From contig SFGY01000001.1 of assembly GCA_004556455.1 (NCBI GenBank), positions 124,001-188,000 on the forward strand: a stretch of DNA of 64,000 bases, written 5' to 3'. The translations under genes and the position numbers were made by a program. A model generated the notes under the pieces. It saw nothing but the letters and a program-made list of their open reading frames with translations, was not told the DNA's origin and made no database searches. This document shows positions 32,000 to 40,252 of the stretch, piece by piece. Position 1 is the stretch's first letter. Every line of letters starts with the position of its first letter. This DNA comes from Clostridiales bacterium (GTDB lineage: Bacteria > Bacillota > Clostridia > Saccharofermentanales > DTU023).

Positions 32000-33487
32000 A
32001 TGACTTTGGACAGGTGCTGGCTCTCTATGTCTTCACGTTTTTTTACACGAAATCCCGGCCTGCTGGGGCGTTTCCGCCGTTGGCTTGCACTCTGTGCAGG
32101 CCGCATACTGCGTTTTATCAGCCTGAAATCCGGGCGCTCGGCAAGCGCCTTACCGGGCGGCGTTGCCCTCATGATCTACCGTGACTTTCTGCAGGATATC
32201 TGCGACGGGCGAGAGCTCGTCATGGTTTCAGGTACAAATGGTAAAACTACGATCGTTCATACCCTGTCCGAACTTATGCGGGCTGAGGGACGGGAAGTTT
32301 TTGCCAACGACAGCGGAGCCAACATGCAGGATGGCCTGGCTTCCAGCCTGCTTGCCCGGCGCGGGGAAATAAAAGCGGCAAAAAAGCCCCTTTTCATTTT
32401 TGAAGTGGATGAGGCCTGGTTCCCGCGTCTGACCCGTTACCTGAAACCGCAGGTTTGTATTGTCAGCAACTTTTTCCGCGATCAGCTCGACCGTTATGGA
32501 GAGCTGGATCACACGCGTGAGCTTATTCGCAAGGCCTTAGAGCAGTGCCCGGAACATACAAAATTTGTGCTCTGTGCAGATGATCCCCTCTGCGCTTCTT
32601 TAAGTGAAGCAGGTAAAGCCCGCAGCCGCTTCTTTGGCATGGACGTGCAGGCCATGCAGCCTTTTCAGGACGATCTTCTCCTGGAAAGTCGCCGCTGCCC
32701 AATCTGCGGCGATGATCTGACACACAGTGCGACAGCCTATGCTCATTTGGGAGAATACCATTGCGTACACTGTGGCTTCACCCGCCCTGTGCCTGACTTC
32801 AGCTTTTTTCCGGATGCAGAAGAAGGTGCGGAAGGTCTTGCCCGTTTCCATTCGTCGGGTGAGGAGGGCTGCACACTGCGCTTTGGTATCCCCGGACTGC
32901 ACAATCTCTACAATGCCGCGGCTGCTGTGCTGGGCGCTTTGCAGCTTGGCCTGAAGCAGGCCAGCTGGAAGCAGGTCCTGCCTGAAGTCAGGCCCGTCAG
33001 CGGCCGTATGGAGAAGCAAAAGCTTAAGGGCCGCGACCTCTCAATTATTCTGATTAAAAACCCTGTAGGTGCTGAACAGGCCATTTCTTATATTAAGTCG
33101 GACAAGCAGATCAAAACCCTTTATTTCCTGCTCAATGACCGCGAGCAGGATGGCTGTGATGTTTCCTGGATTTGGGACATTGACTTTGAAGATCTCGCCT
33201 CGGAACTCTTACAACAAGTCAAGCTGATTCTGTTCAGCGGCAGCCGTGCTGCAGATATGGCTCTGCGGCTCATCTATGCAGGTGTTGATGAAAATAAACT
33301 CCGTGTATTCGACACAGTTGATGAAGCTCTCCTGACGGCTGTAAATGGTCTTGAGGCGGATGAAAAAGTGGCCATACTGCCCAACTATACTGCCATGCTC
33401 CATCTGAGAAACAGGCTTTTGGCTCTTGGCGCTCAAACGGAAAGTAAGGGCATGGCTGCTCGTGCGAAGGGAGAGGAAGATGAATAA
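32000..33487 (+). CDS. murT: lipid II isoglutaminyl synthase subunit MurT
   Basis: With GatD, amidates the alpha-carboxyl of D-glutamate in lipid II, a modification common in Gram-positive peptidoglycan. Mur-ligase central domain with VSGTNGKTTIVHTL and FEVDEAWFPRL; a four-cysteine zinc ribbon (CPICGDD...CVHCG) lies about 230-255 as in characterised MurT; the DUF1727 C-terminal domain ends the protein. Candidate starts are ATG 32000 (no leader, 495 aa) and ATG 32027 (486 aa, only a weak AGG 12 nt upstream); the frame also runs to TTG 31964, but that triplet is the -35 box. Stop overlaps gatD. Confidence 0.92.
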   Translation: MTLDRCWLSMSSRFFTRNPGLLGRFRRWLALCAGRILRFISLKSGRSASALPGGVALMIYRDFLQDICDGRELVMVSGTNGKTTIVHTLSELMRAEGREVFANDSGANMQDGLASSLLARRGEIKAAKKPLFIFEVDEAWFPRLTRYLKPQVCIVSNFFRDQLDRYGELDHTRELIRKALEQCPEHTKFVLCADDPLCASLSEAGKARSRFFGMDVQAMQPFQDDLLLESRRCPICGDDLTHSATAYAHLGEYHCVHCGFTRPVPDFSFFPDAEEGAEGLARFHSSGEEGCTLRFGIPGLHNLYNAAAAVLGALQLGLKQASWKQVLPEVRPVSGRMEKQKLKGRDLSIILIKNPVGAEQAISYIKSDKQIKTLYFLLNDREQDGCDVSWIWDIDFEDLASELLQQVKLILFSGSRAADMALRLIYAGVDENKLRVFDTVDEALLTAVNGLEADEKVAILPNYTAMLHLRNRLLALGAQTESKGMAARAKGEEDE

Positions 33488-34232
33488 AGTGACGCTGCGT
33501 CTGGCACATCTTTATCCGGATTACCTCAATCTTTATGGGGATAGAGGTAATGTTCTGGCTCTGAAACACCGGTCAGTAGGACGGGGACTTGGTTTTGAGA
33601 CCGTGCCTGTCGGTTTGGGCGAGCACTTTGATCCTGATGACTTTGACCTGTTTTTTATTGGAGGGGGTCAGGACAGTGCTCAGAAGGTTCTGATTGAGGA
33701 TTTTCTTCATGACAAAGGTCCTCAGCTTAAAGAAGCCATCCTCACAGGTTTACCGGGCCTCGCCATTTGTGGCGGTTATCAGCTTCTTGGCAAGGGCTAT
33801 AAAAGCTCCTCGGGAGAATGGATCGAAGGGCTTGGTGTGATTGATGCCGTCACCGAAGCCGGGTCATACCGCTTTACTGGTGACCTTTTCTGTGAGTCGC
33901 CGCTGCTCAGAGAAAAGGGGCTTGATCCCATGCTGATCGGTTTTGAAAATCATGCGGGAAGAACCCGTTTAGGCCCTGGCGTTCAGCCGCTGGGCAAAGT
34001 CATTAAGGGAATGGGCAACAATGGAGAAGATCAAAGTGAAGGCGCTGTGGTGCATCATCTTTTTGCTACTTATATGCACGGTAGTCTTTTACCCAAAAAT
34101 CCGGACCTCACGGACACCCTCATCGAGCTCGCCTATTATCGGAGATACCCCGATGGAGAAAAACTCCCTGATCTTGACAAATCCTGGGAAGAGCGTGCCC
34201 GAAGAGAACGGCTCAGCAAGCTCAAAAACTGA
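33480..34232 (+). CDS. gatD: lipid II isoglutaminyl synthase subunit GatD
   Basis: Glutamine amidotransferase that supplies ammonia to MurT. A CobB/CobQ-like fold with nucleophile Cys in LAICGGYQLLG and catalytic His in FATYMHGSLLPKNP. 250 residues. ATG 33480 overlaps the murT stop by 8 bases and follows GAGAGG. The last 212 bases (34021-34232), which encode the catalytic His region, are also open in another frame that continues into msrAB. Confidence 0.94.
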   Translation: MNKVTLRLAHLYPDYLNLYGDRGNVLALKHRSVGRGLGFETVPVGLGEHFDPDDFDLFFIGGGQDSAQKVLIEDFLHDKGPQLKEAILTGLPGLAICGGYQLLGKGYKSSSGEWIEGLGVIDAVTEAGSYRFTGDLFCESPLLREKGLDPMLIGFENHAGRTRLGPGVQPLGKVIKGMGNNGEDQSEGAVVHHLFATYMHGSLLPKNPDLTDTLIELAYYRRYPDGEKLPDLDKSWEERARRERLSKLKN

Positions 34233-35400
34233 TTTCCCCGTATCTTCCGGCACAGCAACTGAGACCAGTGATGCCATAAAATATCCTCAGGTCAGTAAAA
34301 TTCAGAAAAAATTCGATGTCGGGTCGATTTTGCAAAACGATGATGGTTTCTCAGTTGCGGAGAAGCTTAATGCAGGTCATTATCCAGAGCCTGAGGAGCA
34401 GGGAAGTGAGGCAGAAATGGCAGCTCAAATCCAAAAACACGTCTATGCACAAGGAACTCAGAAACAGAAGGAAATTGTTCTTGCGGCAGGCTGCTTCTGG
34501 GGGTCAGAAGCGTATTTTAAGAAAGTCCCGGGGGTTCTTGATACGGAAGTCGGCTATGCCAATGGTGAAGGGGATCATGTGACTTATTACGATATCCCGA
34601 ACACGGGTCATGCGGAAAGTGTCAGAATCATGTACGATCCTTCCCGGGTGCATCTGGCTGAGCTCCTGCTGCGCTTTACGCGAATCATCAATCCACTTGC
34701 AGTCAATCGCCAGGGCAATGATATAGGCGCTCAATATCGGGCGGCTATTTTCAGTACAGATGAGGAAAGCCGAAAAGTTGCTGAAGCCACGCTGGCTGTT
34801 CTGGAGAAAAAACTGGGGAAGAAGTCCGCAGTCATCTTAGAAGATCTCAGAAACTTTATCCCGGCAGAAGAATATCATCAGGACTATCTTGATAAAAATC
34901 CCGGGGGCTACTGTCATATCAATCTCAAGCAGGCTGAGGAAGAGCTATTTCATGGAAAAGATCTTCCTTCTGACAACGATTTGAAAAAGATGCTTGATGA
35001 GGAATCCTATCAGGTCCTGCGGCAGAAGGGAACTGAGCCGCCTCATTCAGGAGATTTTATTGTTCCCTCAGAGCCTGGCCTCTATGTCGACAAAGTCAGC
35101 GGAAAACCACTCTTTTCTTCTGACGATCAATTCGATGCCGGCTGTGGCTGGCCCTCATTCAGCATGACGGTAACCACCGATGCAAGTGATTACGCTGAGG
35201 ACTATTCTCACGGGATGTCACGCATTGAAGTGGAGAGCCGCGGCAACGGCAATCATCTGGGACATGTTTTTCCGGATGGACCAAAGGATCTGGGTGTGCT
35301 GCGCTACTGTATCAACAGTGTCAGCCTGCGCTTTATTCCCCGCGAGCAGATGGAAGCCGAAGGCTATCTTGAACTTCTGCCCTTTGTCATGAAGCCCTAG
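34021..35400 (+). CDS. msrAB: fused peptide-methionine sulfoxide reductase MsrA-MsrB
   Basis: Reduces both S- and R-methionine sulfoxide in proteins. MsrA has GCFWGSEAYF with catalytic Cys158 (numbering from ATG 34021); MsrB has CGWPSF, HLGHVF and RYCINSVSLRF with Cys430. The CxxC zinc pairs of many MsrB are absent. Two starts are possible: ATG 34021 (459 aa), whose first ~25 residues make a basic-hydrophobic signal anchor (ALWCIIFLLLICTVVFYP) entirely within gatD coding sequence, or ATG 34153 (415 aa) with GGAG 8 nt upstream. Residues 30-135 are a hydrophilic spacer, which would suit a membrane-tethered enzyme. Confidence 0.9.
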   Translation: MEKIKVKALWCIIFLLLICTVVFYPKIRTSRTPSSSSPIIGDTPMEKNSLILTNPGKSVPEENGSASSKTDFPVSSGTATETSDAIKYPQVSKIQKKFDVGSILQNDDGFSVAEKLNAGHYPEPEEQGSEAEMAAQIQKHVYAQGTQKQKEIVLAAGCFWGSEAYFKKVPGVLDTEVGYANGEGDHVTYYDIPNTGHAESVRIMYDPSRVHLAELLLRFTRIINPLAVNRQGNDIGAQYRAAIFSTDEESRKVAEATLAVLEKKLGKKSAVILEDLRNFIPAEEYHQDYLDKNPGGYCHINLKQAEEELFHGKDLPSDNDLKKMLDEESYQVLRQKGTEPPHSGDFIVPSEPGLYVDKVSGKPLFSSDDQFDAGCGWPSFSMTVTTDASDYAEDYSHGMSRIEVESRGNGNHLGHVFPDGPKDLGVLRYCINSVSLRFIPREQMEAEGYLELLPFVMKP

Positions 35401-35425
35401 TGCCTTAGTCTGGAAATCTTCTTTC

Positions 35426-35454
35426 TTGACAGGCACAGATGCCTTTGCTAAGAT
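35426..35454 (+). promoter_or_regulatory. promoter of tRNA-Trp
   Basis: TTGACA at 35426-35431, 17-nt spacer ending in TGC, TAAGAT at 35449-35454; transcription would start about 6 nt before the tRNA. Confidence 0.85.
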
Positions 35455-35466
35455 GAGCAGGTTCTT

Positions 35467-35541
35467 AGGGGAGTGGCTCAACGGTAGAGCAACGGTCTCC
35501 AAAACCGTCGGTTGCGTGTTCGAATCGCGTCTCCCCTGCCA
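35467..35541 (+). tRNA. tRNA-Trp (anticodon CCA)
   Basis: Acceptor stem AGGGGAG/CTCCCCT, D arm, anticodon arm with loop CTCCAAA (CCA), T loop TTCGAAT, discriminator G and encoded CCA. Reads UGG; TGA is used as a stop in this window. Confidence 0.96.
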
Positions 35542-35545
35542 GTTA

Positions 35546-35575
35546 GAGCAGCCTTTGCGGCTGCTCTTTTCCTTT
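35546..35575 (+). terminator. terminator of tRNA-Trp
   Basis: GAGCAGCC/GGCTGCTC stem with a TTTGC loop and a T-rich tail. Confidence 0.88.
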
Positions 35576-35589
35576 TTAGATTTGCTCAC

Positions 35590-35615
35590 AAAAAAAGCTC
35601 CTGTAAAGGAGCTTT
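35590..35615 (-). terminator. terminator of tRNA-Pro
   Basis: Read on the minus strand: AAAGCTCC/GGAGCTTT stem with a 6-nt loop, followed by seven T, immediately beyond the CCA end of tRNA-Pro. Confidence 0.85.
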
Positions 35616-35619
35616 AATC

Positions 35620-35696
35620 TGGTCGGAGTGACTGGACTTGAACCAGCGACCTCTTGCACCCCAAGCAAGCACTCTAGCCACCTGAGCTACACCCCG
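35620..35696 (-). tRNA. tRNA-Pro (anticodon GGG)
   Basis: Seventy-seven bases with acceptor CGGGGTG/CACTCCG (one G-T pair), anticodon stem CTTGC/GCAAG around TTGGGGT (GGG), T loop TTCAAGT, discriminator A and encoded CCA. Decodes CCC and CCU. Confidence 0.95.
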
Positions 35697-35708
35697 AAGC
35701 GCTTCATC

Positions 35709-35736
35709 ATTATAGCGAAGTGACAGCGTGTGTCAA
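35709..35736 (-). promoter_or_regulatory. promoter of tRNA-Pro
   Basis: On the minus strand TTGACA (35736-35731), 16-nt spacer, TATAAT (35714-35709): both hexamers are perfect consensus. It lies back-to-back with the rnhA promoter. Confidence 0.88.
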
Positions 35737-35756
35737 GTGAGTTTGAGCTGTGTCTA

Positions 35757-35765
35757 TGCTATAAT
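35757..35765 (+). promoter_or_regulatory. extended -10 promoter of rnhA
   Basis: TGC followed by TATAAT (35760-35765); no clear -35. Leader about 90 nt to ATG 35862. Confidence 0.65.
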
Positions 35766-35861
35766 TTTCAGATGAGTTCGATGGCTTGCCGAGTCTGAAG
35801 GGAAATCCGCAGACTTTGTTTAAGAGGACAGGCCAAATTGCGAGCAGGTGTAGGAGGTGCC

Positions 35862-36326
35862 ATGGAGGACAAAAGACCAGCAGTTGTGATTTATACAGAT
35901 GGTGCCTGTTCCGGCAATCCCGGTCCTGGCGCCTGGGCGGCAATCCTGATCTCCGGACGTTTTGAAAAAGAATTGAGTGGTTTTGTTTCAGATACGACGA
36001 ATAATCGTATGGAGCTGACGGCAGCTCTGGAAGCTCTTAAGGCCCTGAAAGAGCCTTGCGACGTCTCGCTGCACAGTGACAGCGCCTATTTAATTTCTGC
36101 TTTTAATCAACACTGGCTGATAAAATGGCAGCGCAACTCCTGGAAGAATGCCGCAGGCAATCCTGTGAGCAATCCCGACCTCTGGCAGGCCCTGCTGGAG
36201 CAGGATCGACTGCACAATATTCGCTGGATTAAAGTCAAAGGTCATGCGGATAATGAATATAACAATCGCTGCGATGCTCTTGCTGTGGGCGAGATTGCCC
36301 GAAACGTGAAGGCTGAGAAAGAATGA
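35862..36326 (+). CDS. rnhA: ribonuclease HI
   Basis: Cleaves RNA in RNA-DNA hybrids. 154 residues with the catalytic carboxylates in IYTDGACSGNPGPG (Asp), NNRMELTAALEAL (Glu), LHSDSAYL (Asp) and the late HADNEYNNRCD (Asp). ATG 35862 follows GGAGG; the longer upstream frame is not needed. The stop overlaps the start of the next gene. A type 2 RNase H gene (rnhB) starts at 63.5 kb. Confidence 0.96.
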   Translation: MEDKRPAVVIYTDGACSGNPGPGAWAAILISGRFEKELSGFVSDTTNNRMELTAALEALKALKEPCDVSLHSDSAYLISAFNQHWLIKWQRNSWKNAAGNPVSNPDLWQALLEQDRLHNIRWIKVKGHADNEYNNRCDALAVGEIARNVKAEKE

Positions 36327-37003
36327 GCAAGCGAGCCGTCATAAAATGGACAGCGAATGAAGGGCATGAGTTGGAACAAGAAAAAGATATGAATGAGCAG
36401 AAAAATGATCTTAACAGTATTCCTTCCGATGGGTTCTGTGATGAGGATCTGCAGGAGAATATTGTCGGGAGTGAAAGACTCTATCATGGCCGCGTTTTGG
36501 ATCTTGAGCGGCTGCAGGTCAGTTTGCCGGATGGCTCTGTGCAAACACGTGAAGTTGTGCGGCATCATGGCGGAGCCGCTATACTGGCGCTGAACGCTGA
36601 GTCAGAGGTGCTCCTGGTGCGCCAGTTTCGTGCGGCTACAGGAGAGATTCTCTGTGAAATTCCTGCGGGGAAGTTGGAGCTGAATGAGGATCCTTTGCTC
36701 TGTGCCCAAAGAGAACTGGCTGAAGAAACGGGATATCATGCCAGAAAGTGGCAAAAACTTTCGACAATGTTCCCCTCGCCAGGTTATACCTCAGAGCGAT
36801 TGCATCTTTACCTCGCCGAAGAACTAAGCCCGGGAGAACAGCATCTGGATCAAGGTGAATTTCTCCATGCGTTCAGACTGCCTTTCCGTGAGGCTCTGAA
36901 ATGGGTGGAGGACGGCCGCATTTGTGACGCTAAATCTGCCCTCGCTCTCCTGCAGACGGCCATGATTCTGCAAAAACGTCAGGAAACCCTGAAGATACGG
37001 TAA
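36323..37003 (+). CDS. nudF: Nudix hydrolase, ADP-ribose pyrophosphatase type
   Basis: Probable ADP-ribose diphosphatase. The Nudix box is complete: GKLELNEDPLLCAQRELAEETGY, preceded by VLLVRQFRAATGEILCEIPAG as in NudF-type enzymes. 226 residues from ATG 36323, which overlaps the rnhA stop; an internal ATG near 36389 would remove a poorly conserved N-terminus and cannot be excluded. Downstream of its stop is a four-codon frame ATG-AAA-CAA-GAG-TGA that touches the ftsK start. Confidence 0.88.
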   Translation: MSKRAVIKWTANEGHELEQEKDMNEQKNDLNSIPSDGFCDEDLQENIVGSERLYHGRVLDLERLQVSLPDGSVQTREVVRHHGGAAILALNAESEVLLVRQFRAATGEILCEIPAGKLELNEDPLLCAQRELAEETGYHARKWQKLSTMFPSPGYTSERLHLYLAEELSPGEQHLDQGEFLHAFRLPFREALKWVEDGRICDAKSALALLQTAMILQKRQETLKIR

Positions 37004-37017
37004 ATGAAACAAGAGTG

Positions 37018-40000
37018 ATGACGAAGGCTGAAGAAAAGAAAAAAAATAAAGGCGCGGAGGCGCAGGAGCCTGAAAGGCTTCACCCTGAGGATGAAGAAAA
37101 GCGGAGTGACTCCAGGCCCAATAGCGAACTTGCGGCCATTCTTTTTGGCGCTGGTGGCCTTCTGCTGGCTTTTTTTCTCTGGGCTCCCGGAGGACTCAGC
37201 GGCGCCCTCGGAGCTGCGGTCAGATCACTCAGCATGGGGCTATTTGGGAGTCTTGCTCTCCTGCTTCCGCTTTTATTCTTCTACCTGGCGACCGAACTCT
37301 TTCTTGAAAAAGCTGAACAGCTTTCAATGGGTCGCAGACTATGCGTTTTTCTGCTCTTTATCACTATTGTCAGTTTGATTGCGGCCTTCAGCCTTGATCC
37401 GGAAAAAATATATCTCGCAGCTTCGACTGAAGACAAAGTTCTTGCAAGCCGGGCGCTTGAGCTTTTTTACAGGGGCGGTAGCCAGCCTGAGCTTATCTCG
37501 CATGGACCTTTCTGGAATGGAGGCCTGGTCGGATCTCTTGCTGCCCTTAGTCTCATTCGACTGAGCGGTTATGCAGGCAGCCTGATTATCCTCATTACCC
37601 AGGTTCTTGCGCTCTCAGCGCTGGCCTTTGATTTGTCCTGGAAAGCGTTCCTTAAACGCACGGCGGTGGCTGTGAACTCAGGGGCCAGAAAAGTGGGCGA
37701 AGAGAGTCGCAAATATTTTATTTATCGTTCACGTCAACGGAGGGAAAATATGCTTCAACAGCAGGATGATGAAAAACTGAGAGCTCAGGAGGATCTGCCT
37801 GAAGAGGAAATACCTGAGGAAAATCCCCTGCCCAATTTCGACTGGACGAAACCACGGGATCATCGGCCTACTTATTCAGCAGAACTACATTTCCCAAACG
37901 CCCAGGCTCCGCTTGGGGTGGGTTCGATACCCTGCGCCGATGATGGTTTGGGCCCGGATCTTCCGCCAATGGCAGAGGACGGTGGCTTTGGTCTTTCAGC
38001 TGCCAGGGCACAGACAAAGGGTGAGGGAGAAGCAAGGCAAGATTTTCCGTCCGTAAACTCACTGATCTGCCAGGCAGAAATTCCCGAAACATCTGAACCT
38101 GTGGCCTATGGACTTCCACACGGAGACTGGCGTGGTAAGCCTCAGCTGGAGAGTGGCGAAGAGGGCTACAGCCGGGATGTGCATTTCACCAGAACAGATC
38201 ATCCTATGAACGCGCCGGTTGAGGGCAGTGATGCAGCGGACAGAAATAACATAAATCTTTCTGCACAGAGGGAACAGGGGACTGAATCCATTTCCCAGGA
38301 GGGTCACGCTACTATCTCCGACCCTATTGCAGAGCCTGCGGTTCGCCCTGTCTATATTCCCGTAAAAGAAGCTTATCTTGTAGACACGGCAGAACACAGC
38401 CGTTCAATTCATGAGACTGTTCAAAAAAGTCAGGGGAGTCTCACTCAGTCTTCGTCCGCAGCAGCTTCGGGTGGTGAAGAAAAAAGAAGAAGTCAAGTCA
38501 CGGACGAAAGCAGGGAACTTGATCAAATTGCCCAGGATATTAAGGAGGATCAGGCTTCTCTGCAAAAAGAAAGTGCACGTGATCTCTGGAAGGATCGCAG
38601 CGAGGATAAAACACAAAAACATCGCCACGCCGGTGAGCAGCTTTCTCTCTTTGCCCATTATGAAAAGCCTCCTACCAGTCTGCTTAATGAAGACAAAGGG
38701 CAGGAACGAAGTCCGGAAGACAAAGAGGAAATCAGACTGCTTGGAGCCAAACTTGAAAAAACGCTCAGGGACTTCGGGGTGGATGCCCGTGTCATCAATT
38801 TCATCACAGGCCCGACCATTTCTCGCTTTGAACTAAGCCCGGGACCCGGTGTTAAGGTGTCAAAAATTGTCAACCTTGCTGATGATATTGCCCTGGCTTT
38901 AGCTGCTACTGGTGTCCGCATAGAGGCTCCTATACCTGGAAAATCGGCTATCGGCATAGAAATTCCCAACAAAAAAACCTCCCCGGTTTTATTGCGGGGC
39001 CTGGTTGAATCAAAGGCCTTTCGCAATGAAAAAGCTCCGCTCTGTGCGGCCCTTGGCCGTGATATCCAGGGAAGTGAGATTCTCTGTGATCTGAGTAAAA
39101 TGCCCCATCTTCTCATTGCAGGAGCCACCGGATCGGGGAAATCGGTTTGCATTAACTCCATTTTAATCTCGCTTCTCTTCCGCAGCTCACCGGAAGATCT
39201 CAAGCTTCTCATGATTGACCCGAAAGTTGTGGAGCTTAGCGTCTATAATGGCATTCCCCACCTTCTCGCACCGGTCGTGACTGATCCCAAAAAAGCGTAT
39301 GGCGTGCTGGAATATGCTGTCAATGAAATGACCCATCGCTATAGTCTTTTTGCAGAAAACAGTGTGCGTGATTTCCGTGCCTATAATGAACTCGTCCGCT
39401 ATGGACAAATCGAAGGAGGGGAGCACCTGCCCCTGATTCTTGTCGTCATTGATGAACTCTCAGACCTCATGGCGACAACGCCAACGGAGGTGGAAAATGC
39501 GATTTCCCGCTTGACGGCGATGGCCCGTGCGGCGGGTATTCACCTGATTATTGCGACACAGCGGCCTTCGGTCGATGTCATCACAGGCGTGATCAAGGCC
39601 AACATCCCTTCCCGTATTGCTTTTGCTGTGGCCTCTCAGGTTGACTCCCGTACCATTATTGATATGGGCGGAGCGGAAAAACTTTTGGGCAAGGGCGACA
39701 TGCTCTACTATCCGCAAAGCGCGTCCAAGCCCCTGCGCGGCCAGGGTTCTTTTGTCAGTGATGCGGAAGTTGAACGCGTGATTGCCTGGTTAAAAAACCG
39801 TTATACGACGAATTATGATGAAAAGGTCCAGCGTGCTTTGGAACTCAGTGAGGGTGCTGATGGTAAAAAAGCAAAGAATTCGGGTGATAGCGAAGAAGAT
39901 GAGCTTCTTATGGATGCCCTGCAAACCTGTATTGAAACGGGCTATGCCTCAGTTTCTTTACTTCAGCGCCGACTCACGATCGGTTATCCGCGGGCCGCAA

Positions 40001-40113
40001 GACTGATTGATGCTCTGCATGAAAATGGCTGGGTGGGTCCTTTCGAGGGCAGTAAGCCGCGTAAAGTTCTCATGACAGCTGAAGAGTTTGAAGCGCTTAA
40101 AGAAAATTCATGA
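37018..40113 (+). CDS. ftsK: DNA translocase FtsK/SpoIIIE
   Basis: Hexameric motor that pumps chromosomal DNA across the division septum. In order: four membrane helices (about residues 35-205), a long low-complexity acidic and Ser/Gln-rich linker (about 240-560), FtsK alpha domain, ATPase with AGATGSGKSVCIN (Walker A) and LILVVIDELSDLM (Walker B), ATQRPSVDVITG, and the C-terminal gamma winged helix (SVSLLQRRLTIGYPRAARLID) that reads KOPS-like sites. 1031 residues, longer than the ~800 of B. subtilis SpoIIIE because of the linker. GTG 37015 and ATG 37018 are both possible; neither has a strong Shine-Dalgarno. Confidence 0.95.
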   Translation: MTKAEEKKKNKGAEAQEPERLHPEDEEKRSDSRPNSELAAILFGAGGLLLAFFLWAPGGLSGALGAAVRSLSMGLFGSLALLLPLLFFYLATELFLEKAEQLSMGRRLCVFLLFITIVSLIAAFSLDPEKIYLAASTEDKVLASRALELFYRGGSQPELISHGPFWNGGLVGSLAALSLIRLSGYAGSLIILITQVLALSALAFDLSWKAFLKRTAVAVNSGARKVGEESRKYFIYRSRQRRENMLQQQDDEKLRAQEDLPEEEIPEENPLPNFDWTKPRDHRPTYSAELHFPNAQAPLGVGSIPCADDGLGPDLPPMAEDGGFGLSAARAQTKGEGEARQDFPSVNSLICQAEIPETSEPVAYGLPHGDWRGKPQLESGEEGYSRDVHFTRTDHPMNAPVEGSDAADRNNINLSAQREQGTESISQEGHATISDPIAEPAVRPVYIPVKEAYLVDTAEHSRSIHETVQKSQGSLTQSSSAAASGGEEKRRSQVTDESRELDQIAQDIKEDQASLQKESARDLWKDRSEDKTQKHRHAGEQLSLFAHYEKPPTSLLNEDKGQERSPEDKEEIRLLGAKLEKTLRDFGVDARVINFITGPTISRFELSPGPGVKVSKIVNLADDIALALAATGVRIEAPIPGKSAIGIEIPNKKTSPVLLRGLVESKAFRNEKAPLCAALGRDIQGSEILCDLSKMPHLLIAGATGSGKSVCINSILISLLFRSSPEDLKLLMIDPKVVELSVYNGIPHLLAPVVTDPKKAYGVLEYAVNEMTHRYSLFAENSVRDFRAYNELVRYGQIEGGEHLPLILVVIDELSDLMATTPTEVENAISRLTAMARAAGIHLIIATQRPSVDVITGVIKANIPSRIAFAVASQVDSRTIIDMGGAEKLLGKGDMLYYPQSASKPLRGQGSFVSDAEVERVIAWLKNRYTTNYDEKVQRALELSEGADGKKAKNSGDSEEDELLMDALQTCIETGYASVSLLQRRLTIGYPRAARLIDALHENGWVGPFEGSKPRKVLMTAEEFEALKENS

Positions 40114-40252
40114 TTTCTGAAAGCTACTGCTTTCCGGATTTTACTGGAACCTGGAAAACACTGATTCTGAAAAATGAAGCCTGCAAAGGCACGAAACATA
40201 AGCTTCTGAAATAATTAAAAATAGCTGATTCAGATTCAGCATGGAGGAAAAA

